From the NCBI RefSeq assembly GCF_001552615.1, contig NZ_BCRN01000005.1, positions 62,001-126,000 of the forward strand: a stretch of DNA of 64,000 nt. The letters are read 5' to 3'. This DNA comes from Millisia brevis NBRC 105863 (GTDB taxonomy: Bacteria; Actinomycetota; Actinomycetes; Mycobacteriales; Mycobacteriaceae). The notes beneath the pieces are model-generated. The model was not told the DNA's origin. It made no database searches and worked only from the letters and a program-made list of their open reading frames with translations. The translations under genes were made by a program, and so were the position numbers. The number at the start of each line of letters is the position of its first letter. Position 1 is the first letter of the stretch. This document shows positions 26,347 to 34,230 of the stretch, piece after piece.

Positions 26347-27686
26347 CCGATCGATCGTCGGCCCCCGAGCCGACCTCCCCAGAGCTGATTTCCGCCGAGC
26401 CGAATTCCGCCGCCGGCGATTCGGGTTCCGCCGTCGCACCCGACCCGAACAGCGCCGCCGGAGCCGCCGAGCTGCTGCGGACCACCACCGCGATCCGGGA
26501 ACGCGCCCGCGGCCTGCTCGCCCGCGCGCGCTCCGGGCGGTCGGAGTGGTTCACGGTGGACGACACGGCCCTGGCCGCGGCGGCGGACATCGTCGCGGAG
26601 GTCACGCAGCGGCGCTACCCCGACCTGGACATCCCGTACCACAGCCGCTGGCGGCATTTCGAGGCCGGCGGCATCGACCGCAACAGCGTTCTGCGCAAAC
26701 AGCTCTCACATCTCGAGCCCGCGGACGGCGCGGCCGCGTTGATCGACCTCGCCGTGGTCAGCGTGCTGCTCGATGCCGGCGCCGGGCCGGACTGGTCGTA
26801 CCTCGAGCCGGACGCCGGCGGTACCTACGCCCGGTCCGAAGGACTGGCGGTGGCGAGCTGGCATGCCTTTGTCGGTGGCCTCTTCTCCGGCAACCCGGCC
26901 GACCCGCTGCGGGTGGACGCCGCCGGGCTGCGCTCGCTGACCACATCCGCACTCGCGGAAGCCTTTCAGGTGAGCGATGCCAATCCGCTGGTCGGCCTGG
27001 ACGGTCGCGTCGAGTTGCTGCGCCGGCTCGGCGAGACGCTCGCCGCGACCCCGGAGGTCTTCGGACCCGACGGCCGGCCGGGCGGGCTGTTCGCCGCGCT
27101 CGCCGACGAGGGCGGGGTCGCCGCGACCGACATCCTCGGCCTGCTGCTGCGTTACCTGTCACCGATCTGGTTGGCCGACAACATCATCGACGACATTCCG
27201 CTCGGAGACTGCTGGCGTCACGATGCGGTACCGGGCCCGGGCCGCACCGCCGGCTGGATGCCGCTGCACAAGCTGTCCCAGTGGTTGACGTACTCGCTGC
27301 TCGAACCGTTCGAGTGGAACGCGGTGCCGGTCACCGACCTCGACGCGCTGACCGCGCTCGCCGAGTACCGCAATGGCGGCTTGCTGCTCGACACCGGGGT
27401 GCTGCAGCCGATCGATCCCGCCGCCCTGCATCCCATCGACGCGGCCGGTCGCCCGGCCGGCGTCCCGGTGGCGGCGCAGATCGTCGTCGAATGGCGGGCG
27501 TTGACGGTCGCCCTGCTCGACGAGGTGGCGCCGCTGGTGCGTGCACGGCTCGGGGTCGACGCCGCCCGACTGCCGTTGGCCCGCATCCTCGAGGGCGGCA
27601 CCTGGGCGGCGGGCCGCGAGCTCGCCGCACGGTCCCGCGGCGGCCTGCCGCCGTTCGATATCGTCAGCAACGGCACCGTTTTCTAG
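26343..27686 (+). CDS. urc4: URC4-like protein (DUF1688), uracil catabolism
   Basis: A 447-residue DUF1688 protein. Recognisable blocks are [65 protein letters not shown] and [23 protein letters not shown]4 is needed for uracil use as a nitrogen source in the yeast URC route; its reaction has not been assigned with certainty. An extra ~60-residue Ser/Pro/Glu-rich N-terminus precedes the domain. GTG 26343 overlaps the urc1 TGA (GTGA), so the two are translationally coupled. The URC1-URC4-UPRT order strongly supports the pathway assignment. Confidence 0.87.
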   Translation: MTDRSSAPEPTSPELISAEPNSAAGDSGSAVAPDPNSAAGAAELLRTTTAIRERARGLLARARSGRSEWFTVDDTALAAAADIVAEVTQRRYPDLDIPYHSRWRHFEAGGIDRNSVLRKQLSHLEPADGAAALIDLAVVSVLLDAGAGPDWSYLEPDAGGTYARSEGLAVASWHAFVGGLFSGNPADPLRVDAAGLRSLTTSALAEAFQVSDANPLVGLDGRVELLRRLGETLAATPEVFGPDGRPGGLFAALADEGGVAATDILGLLLRYLSPIWLADNIIDDIPLGDCWRHDAVPGPGRTAGWMPLHKLSQWLTYSLLEPFEWNAVPVTDLDALTALAEYRNGGLLLDTGVLQPIDPAALHPIDAAGRPAGVPVAAQIVVEWRALTVALLDEVAPLVRARLGVDAARLPLARILEGGTWAAGRELAARSRGGLPPFDIVSNGTVF

Positions 27687-27738
27687 CCCGCCCCGCGCCC
27701 CACCGCCCCGCGCGCTCCCTCTGCGACAAGGAAGTCCG

Positions 27739-28377
27739 ATGCCCACCACCACCGGTCCCACCGTCATCGATCACCCGCTGGTGCAGCACAAGCTGACCCT
27801 GCTGCGCCGCAAGGAAGCGTCGACGAAGACCTTTCGCGAACTGTTGCGGGAGATCTCGGCGCTGATGGCCTACGAGGTTCTGCGCGATATCCCCATGCAG
27901 GAGATCGACATCGAAACCCCTCTGGAGACGACCACCGGCCGGGTGATCGACGGCAAGAAGCTGGTCTTCGTGTCGATCCTGCGGGCCGGCGACGGCATCC
28001 TCGAAGGGATGCTCGACGTCGTTCCCGGCGCCCGGGTGGGCCATATCGGGCTCTACCGGGATCCGGCGACCCTGGTGGCGGTCGAGTATTACTGCAAGCT
28101 GCCCGGTGACCTGGACGAGCGCGACGTGGTGGTCGTCGACCCGATGCTGGCCACCGGGCACTCGGCCGTGGCGGCGGTCGACCGCATCAAGGAGTCCCAT
28201 CCGCGGTCGATCCGGTTCGTCTGCCTGCTGACCTGTCCGGAGGGGATCTCCGCCCTGCAGGAGGCACATCCGGACGTGCAGCTGTTCACCGCGGCGGTCG
28301 ACCGCAAGCTCGACGAACACGGCTACATCGTGCCGGGTCTCGGCGACGCCGGCGACCGCATCTTCGGGACCAAGTAG
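27739..28377 (+). CDS. upp: Uracil phosphoribosyltransferase
   Basis: A 212-residue UPRT converting uracil and PRPP to UMP. The PRPP loop is [18 protein letters not shown] (~residues 130-148), with the uracil-binding C-terminal [13 protein letters not shown]. Length and motifs match canonical Upp. In the URC pathway the UPRT (URC6 in yeast) supplies the phosphoribosylated first intermediate, so this copy may be dedicated to catabolism rather than salvage. ATG 27739 lies 52 bp after urc4, preceded by ACAAGGAAG. It ends 12 bp from the stop of the convergent MerR gene, with no visible terminator. Confidence 0.93.
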   Translation: MPTTTGPTVIDHPLVQHKLTLLRRKEASTKTFRELLREISALMAYEVLRDIPMQEIDIETPLETTTGRVIDGKKLVFVSILRAGDGILEGMLDVVPGARVGHIGLYRDPATLVAVEYYCKLPGDLDERDVVVVDPMLATGHSAVAAVDRIKESHPRSIRFVCLLTCPEGISALQEAHPDVQLFTAAVDRKLDEHGYIVPGLGDAGDRIFGTK

Positions 28378-28389
28378 CGCCCTCGCCGG

Positions 28390-29184
28390 CTACCCCCAGA
28401 CCGCCTCCGACGCCGGCGGCGCGCCGTGGCGATCCGCGTTGGCGTGGATGGCGTCGTGAACCCATTGGGCCAGACCGGTTTCCAGGTCGTCGTAGGTTCG
28501 GGTGAACCGTTCGTCGGCAAGGTACATGTCGGCCAGGCAGCGCTGCTGCGCGTAGCTGCAGTCGTAGAACTGCTCGATGCTCGCGCGGTGCCGCTCGGCC
28601 AGGGCGGCCGCCTCGTCGCTCGCCGGATCGACACCGCGCCGCTTGGCGGCGGCGAGGTCGGCGTTCAACGCATCGGTCTCGGCCTTGATGCGGCGGTAGT
28701 CGTCCGCACCCAGCGTGGCGCTGCGCTCGGCCGATTGGCGCCAGGCGCCGGTCTCGCCCCACCGCTGCCGCGCCTCGATCTCCCAGTTCGGGTCGTATTC
28801 CGAACCGAAGATCTCCAACTTCTCCTCGGGGGTCAGGCTATTGCCCATCGCGTGGGCCTCCAGTTCTCGTTCGACCGCATCGAGGAGCTCCCGAGCCCGT
28901 TTGGCTTTGCGTTCCAACAGGTCCCGTTGGCGACGCAGATGCACGACCGTGTCGGCAGCGGGGTCGTCGAGGATGCTCCCGATGTCGGGGAGGGTGAACC
29001 CGAGTTCGCGGTAGTACAGGATCAGCCGCAGCCGATCGATGTCGCCACCGGAGTACATCCGGTAACCGGCGGCACTGCGCCCCCGTGGCACGAGCAAACC
29101 GATGTGCTCGTAGTGGTGCAATGCACGGACGGTCACCCCGGCCAGCGAGGCCACCTGCCCCACCGAGTATTCGGTTTCGAGCAT
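28390..29184 (-). CDS. TipA-like MerR-family regulator with TipAS domain
   Basis: A 264-residue activator. Residues 1-70 form the MerR helix-turn-helix/wing (YSVGQVASLAGVTVRALHHYE, GYRMYSGGDIDRLRLILYYRELG). A ~45-residue coiled coil (LRRQRDLLERKAKRARELLDAV) leads to a TipAS-like ligand-binding domain (EIFGSEYDPNWEIEARQRWG, YADERF-like end). TipA proteins bind thiopeptides and similar cyclic drugs and activate efflux or their own genes. The ATG at 29182-29184 is preceded by AGGAGG, which decides the start against the long upstream open frame. A MerR-type operator lies 100 bp upstream, so it is probably autoregulated. Confidence 0.88.
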   Translation of the reverse strand: MLETEYSVGQVASLAGVTVRALHHYEHIGLLVPRGRSAAGYRMYSGGDIDRLRLILYYRELGFTLPDIGSILDDPAADTVVHLRRQRDLLERKAKRARELLDAVERELEAHAMGNSLTPEEKLEIFGSEYDPNWEIEARQRWGETGAWRQSAERSATLGADDYRRIKAETDALNADLAAAKRRGVDPASDEAAALAERHRASIEQFYDCSYAQQRCLADMYLADERFTRTYDDLETGLAQWVHDAIHANADRHGAPPASEAVWG

Positions 29185-29275
29185 GTCGACCTCCTGGTGC
29201 GGTGTCGGGATCGCCTTTCCACGGACGCTCCCGACTGTCGGGTTCGGGCGCCGGCCGTTCCGGTGCCCATGGACG

Positions 29276-29306
29276 ACTGTGGCCCCTGACGCTGCGTGAG
29301 GGTCAA
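29276..29306 (-). promoter_or_regulatory. MerR-type promoter/operator of the TipA-like gene
   Basis: On the minus strand, -35 TTGACC (29306-29301) and a -10-like CACAGT (29281-29276) are separated by 19 bp, the elongated spacing typical of MerR promoters. The spacer contains a dyad CCCTCACGC / GCGTCAGGG (8 of 9 matching, 1-bp centre; 29284-29302). This is the expected design for activation by DNA untwisting. Confidence 0.7.
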
Positions 29307-29357
29307 GACGATTATCCGAGTTTCCCCGATCCCGCGTCCGACAGGCGGGTGAAGGGG

Positions 29358-29747
29358 TCAGGCGCAGCGCACCGACAGCCCGACTCCGCGCCAGACCGGG
29401 GTCTCGATGCGGTCGCCGTCCAGGTTGGTGTGGCCGACCAGGACGGTGCCCAGGTCGCTCTGCGCGGTGACGATGCACGGCGACGCCCCGCCGATGCGGA
29501 CCATGTTCCGGTAGGGAACTCCGGTGGTGGCCAGCGCTTCGTGTGCCTGCTGCTCGGTCATACCCACCACATAGGGCGCGATGGGGTCGGCGGCGGCGGT
29601 CCCTCCTCCGGTGAGGACCGCCGCCGCCGTTCCGGCTGCAACGAACAAGGCGACCAACGCGGTTCGGCCGCCACGCAGCGACCGAAGAGAATTCGAACGC
29701 GCGGCGCTCGAAAAGGCGGTGCTCGGAGACGCGGTTGCTGAAGTCAT
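29358..29747 (-). CDS. Small exported PASTA-like protein A
   Basis: 129 residues: a 28-residue basic N-terminus, a hydrophobic signal (TALVALFVAAGTAAAVLTGG, cleaved near TAAADP), then a ~75-residue domain beginning VVGMTEQQAHEALATTGVPY. That pattern resembles a PASTA or related extracellular binding module (V-x-x-M-x-x-x-x-A-x-x-x-L). Two cysteines (C in SPCIVT and the penultimate VRCA) may form a disulfide. It is a paralog of the next upstream gene on the same strand. Function unknown; an extracytoplasmic binding role is inferred. Confidence 0.7.
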   Translation of the reverse strand: MTSATASPSTAFSSAARSNSLRSLRGGRTALVALFVAAGTAAAVLTGGGTAAADPIAPYVVGMTEQQAHEALATTGVPYRNMVRIGGASPCIVTAQSDLGTVLVGHTNLDGDRIETPVWRGVGLSVRCA

Positions 29748-29930
29748 GTGGAACACTCTGCCCCCCACGGGCATTTCGGACATCGGGTGTCCCCCCGATG
29801 TTGACCCGGAGCTTTCCCACTCCGAGCGGTTACCCGAACAGGGTGTCCACAGCCGATCGCCCATCCCCCGGGACCGATCGGATCAGCGGGCCGCCGCCTA
29901 TCGCACACCACCAGTCGAACGAAAAGGCTC

Positions 29931-30266
29931 TCAGGCGGAACAGTTCTCCCAGAGGCCCAGGCCGTTCCAGGTTCCGTTGGTGGAGCCGAGGTCGAACTGC
30001 TGGGTGATCGTGCAGTTGGAGCCGGATCCGACCGTCAGGAGTGTCTGGTAGGAGATCCCGTCCGCAGCCAGGGTGGAGTGGGCGTCCGAGGCGGTCATGC
30101 CGACCACGACGGGGTAGGAGTTGGCGGCCGAGGCGATCCCGCCGCCGGTGAAGATCGCGGCCGCGGTGGCGGCGCCGAGCACGGCGGTCGTCGCGGCCAG
30201 CCGTCCGGAACGCGCGATGCGGCGGAGCTTCGACGGCGCTTCCGAGGTCTTGATGTCCGTAGTCAT
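29931..30266 (-). CDS. Small exported PASTA-like protein B
   Basis: 111 residues with basic N-terminus, signal segment (TTAVLGAATAAAIFTGGGIASA) and a domain starting VVVGMTASDAHSTLAADGISY. It shares with the neighbouring paralog the GMTxxxAHxxLAxxGxxY block, a mid-domain Cys followed by T, xxDLG, and a Cys one or two residues from the end (WENCSA). Tandem duplication of a small exported protein is therefore likely. There is a 183-bp gap between the two genes, enough for separate promoters. No homologous named family is evident to me. Confidence 0.72.
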   Translation of the reverse strand: MTTDIKTSEAPSKLRRIARSGRLAATTAVLGAATAAAIFTGGGIASAANSYPVVVGMTASDAHSTLAADGISYQTLLTVGSGSNCTITQQFDLGSTNGTWNGLGLWENCSA

Positions 30267-30355
30267 GCCAACTACTTTGCTCCCGGAAGCTCGCCGTTAA
30301 CTCCGTGCTCGCCTCGAGTTACCCGGGAATACGCCGGCAGGCCCTCAGGCTGCGC

Positions 30356-31291
30356 TCAGAAGAGCGCGTCCTGCAGCGCTGGGAGTCGGGTTCTGAACCG
30401 GCCCAAAGTGATTCGTCGTCCCACCGTCGCGGACAGATCGACGACGAAGGTGGTATCCGGGTCGTCGTCGACGGCGACCAGGGCCGTGGCACCCAGACAC
30501 TCCCGGACGACGAATCCGTGCTCGCCGACCGCGATATCGAGGGGGTAGGCCAGCCTCCGCGTCGAGGCGCGCAGGGCGTCGAGCGCCGGGGCCTCCCATT
30601 GCCGATCGACCACCTCGACCGCGTCCTGCCCGTCGATGTCCCCGATCAGCTCCCGGACGAACCCGGCGATATGCCGATGCCGGTCGAGCACCGTCGTCGG
30701 ATCGATCGGCGCCGCGATCGCAGCGACCTTGGCCGACGGGCGGATCGACTGCGACAGTCCGGCCTCGGCGCCGACGGCATCCTCCAGGCGTCGGATCGCC
30801 CAGCCGTCGTCGCAGCGCGCGACGATGTCGGCCACCAGGGCGCCCTGTTCGGCCAGCCGCTCCTGTTCGCGCCCGTCGATGACGGTGCCCACCTTGTGCA
30901 GCTTCTCGGAGAAGCTCGCGACGTACAGCCAGTGCGGTCGCCGCAGACTCTCGGCGAGCTCGGGGGTGACGAAGTCGACGCGGTGGGAGATGTGCATGAA
31001 CCGGTAGATGTCGCGCTGTTGGCAGTTCGCGCACTGCCGTCCGAGGTCGACGGTCGCCCGGTCCGGGCACGGCACGTGGACCCGCGCCCCGTCGATCTGC
31101 TCATCGCGGCCGAGGCAGTAGCGCCGGCCGGGTGGATCGATCGCCCGGAAGCCGACCCGACGGTCGCGCAGCGCGATCCGCTCGTCCGGCCCGCCGGCGG
31201 GATCGGTGATCACCCATTCCGGGGCTCCGCTGCGCCAGGAGACCCGGCGGACCAACCGCGCGGAGGCGGCGCCCGCGGATGTCGTGGTCAT
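30356..31291 (-). CDS. DUF2797 family protein
   Basis: A 311-residue soluble protein of the DUF2797 family. A likely zinc site is formed by Cys in RRYCLGR, HVPCPDR and CANCQQRDIYRF, followed by the conserved HISHRVDFVTPEL and LYVASFSEKLHKVGT blocks; the latter resembles a GIY-YIG-related core (LYVASF...KVG). The C-terminal half is less conserved. The function is not established. Start is the ATG at 31289-31291. It lies 36 bp downstream of the PH-domain gene and may be part of that transcript. Confidence 0.8.
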   Translation of the reverse strand: MTTTSAGAASARLVRRVSWRSGAPEWVITDPAGGPDERIALRDRRVGFRAIDPPGRRYCLGRDEQIDGARVHVPCPDRATVDLGRQCANCQQRDIYRFMHISHRVDFVTPELAESLRRPHWLYVASFSEKLHKVGTVIDGREQERLAEQGALVADIVARCDDGWAIRRLEDAVGAEAGLSQSIRPSAKVAAIAAPIDPTTVLDRHRHIAGFVRELIGDIDGQDAVEVVDRQWEAPALDALRASTRRLAYPLDIAVGEHGFVVRECLGATALVAVDDDPDTTFVVDLSATVGRRITLGRFRTRLPALQDALF

Positions 31292-31327
31292 CGGGGACCT
31301 CCTCTCCGTCGGTGTGATCGTTCCAAA

Positions 31328-33007
31328 TTACTCATCGCCCGCCGCTATTCCTCGCCCGCCGACCGCCTGTCGGGCCGGAGTGCGCGCCTGCCGGGCCCGG
31401 CGGGCCTGCTCGTCGACGAGGTGGGCGGCGACGCCGACGTCGAGGTGGCGCATCCGCGGCCGGATCGGGCCGGGCGTCGAATGACTGGCCACGCTCGCGA
31501 GCCGCAGACCGCGCTGGATGGGCCCGCGCGCGACGCCGATGCTCTGGGTGCGGGCGTGCGGGACGACCACCAGGCGGCGCGTCAGGACACCGGAACGCAG
31601 GAACAACGCCGCCGGGGTCACCGCGAAACCGTTGCGCCGCCAGCCGATCGGATCGAGTAGCCGCGATCGGCGGGGCGCCCCGACAAATCCGTCCGCTCCG
31701 GGCGTGCCCGCGTCGTCGGTACGCCCGGTCAGCCCGGCGGCGACCAGGGCGAGTGGATCGTCGACTCCGGGCTGCGGGAGGACCCGGGCGAGCATGGTGA
31801 CCGCCTCGGCGCGGGTGCCGACCGGCAGCAGGATCTGCCCGGAGGAGGCGTCGGTGCCGTAGCCCGCGATGTTGACCTCGACGGTCCACCAGTCGAACAC
31901 CCGCCACAGCAGGGTTTGGCTCAGCGCCACCGCCTGAACCCGATCGACCGGCACGGTCTGGGTGCGCGTCTCGAGCAGGCCGTAGCGCAGCCGAAGGCCG
32001 TCGGGCCCCTCGGCGGCGGTGAAGCCGAAGACGCCGGCCACCCGCTTCGCTGCGCCGGCCACCATGCCGAGCACTGCGGGGATCGACGCGATCACCACGC
32101 CGGGCAGCAGCACCGCGGCCGGGATCACCGCCGCCAGGACCAGCACCGAGGCCACCGTCGCGCCGCCGAGCAGCCAGGACCCCACCAACCGGCCGGGCGG
32201 AACCGCCACCAGCACCCGTTCGGGCGATATCCCCAACCCACCCGACATACCCGGCCCGCCGGACATACCCGGCCCGCCCGGCGCCGCACCGGTCATCGGC
32301 GCTCCGACGGGACCCGCCTGCCCGACTGCGGTCGATGAGCCTGCGGCGCCCGCTTCGACGTGGCCCGTCGAACCGACGGCGCCCGACGCATTGCTGCCGG
32401 GGCCGGTCGGAGAGGCGGTTGCGGTCGACCCCGCCACGGTCGGCGAGCCGCCCCGTGTCGGACCCGTCCCGTGGTCGGCGGCCGCCGCCCGTGCCAGCAC
32501 CGCCTCCCGCAGGCGGTGGGTATCGTCCGCGCGCAGATATTGCAGGCGCACGTCCGAGCCCGAACCGCCCGCCACCTCCAACCGCAGCTCCGACAGCCCC
32601 AGCAGCCGTGCGATCACCGGCCGGACCACGTCGACGGCCTGCAGCCGGTCCAACCGCGCCTGCCGGTGCTGCCGGAAGACCACCCCGACCTCGTACTCGA
32701 GCGCGTCGTCGTCGAGGCGGTACCGCGTCATGCGCCAGGACAGCACCGCCCACGATGTGTAGAGCGCCAGCGCGACCAGGCCGCCGAGCACCGACCACCC
32801 GATCGCGGCCGGCGCCGCCCGCTCGTCCCCGAAGACGTCCTCGACGGTGCCGGTGATGCTCGACAGGTTCGCGACGACGCCGGCGACCACGGCGACCACG
32901 ACCGCCCAGGACCGCAGATAGGGCGTCAGCGGGTGCAGTCGATGCCACCGCGACGGTTCGAGGCCGGGCGGCGGTCCGGTCGGCGGGGTTGCGAACGGCG
33001 GGGTCAC
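31328..33007 (-). CDS. Membrane protein with bacterial PH domains (YdbT-like)
   Basis: A 559-residue membrane protein with two or more bPH2 domains separated by paired transmembrane helices (residues ~35-75; ~245-285). PH signatures are MTRYRLDDDALEYEVGVVFRQHRQARLDRLQAVDV-like blocks and VPVDRVQAVALSQ. A long Gly/Pro/Ala-rich linker (~residues 165-240) contains the short repeat GGPGMS. YdbS/YdbT proteins are membrane proteins of unclear role, implicated in peptide-toxin resistance in Bacillus. GTG 33007 overlaps the TGA of the upstream bPH2 gene, fixing the start and coupling the two. Confidence 0.8.
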   Translation of the reverse strand: MTPPFATPPTGPPPGLEPSRWHRLHPLTPYLRSWAVVVAVVAGVVANLSSITGTVEDVFGDERAAPAAIGWSVLGGLVALALYTSWAVLSWRMTRYRLDDDALEYEVGVVFRQHRQARLDRLQAVDVVRPVIARLLGLSELRLEVAGGSGSDVRLQYLRADDTHRLREAVLARAAAADHGTGPTRGGSPTVAGSTATASPTGPGSNASGAVGSTGHVEAGAAGSSTAVGQAGPVGAPMTGAAPGGPGMSGGPGMSGGLGISPERVLVAVPPGRLVGSWLLGGATVASVLVLAAVIPAAVLLPGVVIASIPAVLGMVAGAAKRVAGVFGFTAAEGPDGLRLRYGLLETRTQTVPVDRVQAVALSQTLLWRVFDWWTVEVNIAGYGTDASSGQILLPVGTRAEAVTMLARVLPQPGVDDPLALVAAGLTGRTDDAGTPGADGFVGAPRRSRLLDPIGWRRNGFAVTPAALFLRSGVLTRRLVVVPHARTQSIGVARGPIQRGLRLASVASHSTPGPIRPRMRHLDVGVAAHLVDEQARRARQARTPARQAVGGRGIAAGDE

Positions 33008-33495
33008 AGACCCGCCAATCGGGACTCCCCACGCGAGGCGAGGCGATCGCGCAGTCGACCGGCCTCGTCGACCGGTACGCCCGGAATCTCGGCCATCGTC
33101 CCGGTCGAGGCGGTGTGCAGTTGGACGGTGGCCAGGCCCGCCAATCGTTGGATCGGTCCGGCGGTGACGTCGACGTACTGCATGCGGCCGTAGGGGACCA
33201 CCACGAGGACGCGGCGCAGGATGCCCCGCCGGACCAGCAGGTCGTCGTCGCGCTCGGCGTAGCCGTGCGCGTTGACCCGGCGCGGTTCGGTCGCCACCCA
33301 GAACGCGGTGCCCAGGAGGACCACCACGACCACCGACCACAGCCACCACCGGCCGGTCAGCTGCGCGGCGGCGGCGACGGCCACCGCGGCCACCAGCCCG
33401 ATCGCACCGTTGATGACACTGGTGACCAGGATCAACCGCGGCGACGGCCGCCTCCAGGTCACTCCGGGCGGATCAAAGGGGTCGGCGTCCGGCAT
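33004..33495 (-). CDS. bPH2-domain membrane protein (YdbS-like)
   Basis: 163 residues: two transmembrane helices (~25-70) followed by a bacterial PH domain (RDDDLLVRRGILRRVLVVVPYGRMQYVDVTAGPIQRLAGLATVQLHTAS split across ~residues 85-130). This pairing of a small YdbS-like and a larger YdbT-like protein is common. Its stop overlaps the GTG of the larger partner, so the two probably form one membrane complex. The start is the ATG at 33493-33495. Confidence 0.85.
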   Translation of the reverse strand: MPDADPFDPPGVTWRRPSPRLILVTSVINGAIGLVAAVAVAAAAQLTGRWWLWSVVVVVLLGTAFWVATEPRRVNAHGYAERDDDLLVRRGILRRVLVVVPYGRMQYVDVTAGPIQRLAGLATVQLHTASTGTMAEIPGVPVDEAGRLRDRLASRGESRLAGL

Positions 33496-33583
33496 GTCCC
33501 GATCGTGTCATGCCCCGGTGACGCGCTCGGCTCCCGCGTCGGCTCGGGGCGCCGCCCCGGACGGCCGACGGGCCCGGTGTCCG

Positions 33584-33687
33584 CGCAGATCGTCGGGGCA
33601 GATCGTCGGGTCAGATCGTCGGGTCAGATCGTCAGGGCCGGTGTTCGGGCCAGACCGTCGGGGCAGGCCGTCAGGGCAGACCGGCGA
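33584..33687. repeat. 13-bp tandem repeat, about eight degenerate copies
   Basis: Consensus GGNCAGATCGTCG. Copies 1-4 (33584-33635) are nearly identical; copies 5-8 decay (for example GCCAGACCGTCGG, GGCAGGCCGTCAG). The array fills most of the gap between the YdbS-like gene and the small membrane protein gene and encodes the last few residues of the latter. The unit length is not a multiple of three, so copy changes would shift any reading frame through it. Confidence 0.85.
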
Positions 33688-33973
33688 CCGCCCCGTAGCC
33701 GACCACCCGCGAGGGGGTCTGCTCGAGGACCTGAAGTTCGAGTTCGGGCAGGTCGATCACCACCGGCTGCGGGCAGAAGCGCATCACACCCGATCGGCAC
33801 ATCAGATCCCCCAGGGGATTGCCGAACGGTAATGGGGAGGTCAGTGCGGCTCCGGCTACCAACAGCCCGCCGATCACCAATCCGCCTATCGCCAATCGAG
33901 CTCCGGGGGCGGCCGCGTCCGACACCATTTCCTCCGACATATTCGGACTATCCGTTCGGTGGACATCGTGCAC
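33671..33973 (-). CDS. Small single-pass membrane protein, unknown
   Basis: 100 residues with one membrane helix (LAIGGLVIGGLLVAGAALTS) after a short acidic N-terminus, and ~50 extracytoplasmic residues holding two cysteines (LMCRSGVMRFC). I recognise no family. The in-frame ATG at MSEEM is an alternative start. Its stop and last residues lie in the 13-bp tandem repeat, so the C-terminus may differ between strains. Confidence is limited by small size. Confidence 0.5.
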   Translation of the reverse strand: MHDVHRTDSPNMSEEMVSDAAAPGARLAIGGLVIGGLLVAGAALTSPLPFGNPLGDLMCRSGVMRFCPQPVVIDLPELELQVLEQTPSRVVGYGAVAGLP

Positions 33974-34187
33974 GGTTTCTCCGGGTTTTGCAGCGGAATC
34001 GTCCGGCCCGATCCGGCGGCGACCGGGACGGAAGCAGTTTTATGCGCGGAAAGGCACTTGCCATTTCGGAGAATAGTCACGCTCCAAACCGCAAAGGCTG
34101 CGATCGGTATGTGACGCAGGGGGACGTCCGGAACGAGTCGACCGTCCATTACCTGCAGTTTTGCCCGTAGCAGCCGCCACGAGGGAC

Positions 34188-34201
34188 GCGCGTCGACGCG
34201 C
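34188..34201. repeat. 14-bp perfect palindrome upstream of small membrane gene
   Basis: GCGCGTCGACGCGC is a perfect palindrome in the 257-bp gap 33974-34230, just after the aminotransferase gene stop (minus strand). A smaller dyad CCACCAATGGTGG is at 34212-34224. Either could act as a termination hairpin or protein site. The rest of the gap shows nothing I can name. Confidence 0.35.
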
Positions 34202-34230
34202 CCATCACACCCCACCAATGGTGGCGTATG

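Noticed and set aside
33584-33687. The 13-bp array considered as a CRISPR array
   Set aside because: Units are directly adjacent without spacers, far too short, and no cas genes are nearby.
33886-34218. A 110-codon minus-strand frame upstream of the small membrane protein
   Set aside because: It overlaps that gene in another frame, lacks coding bias and has no ribosome-binding site.
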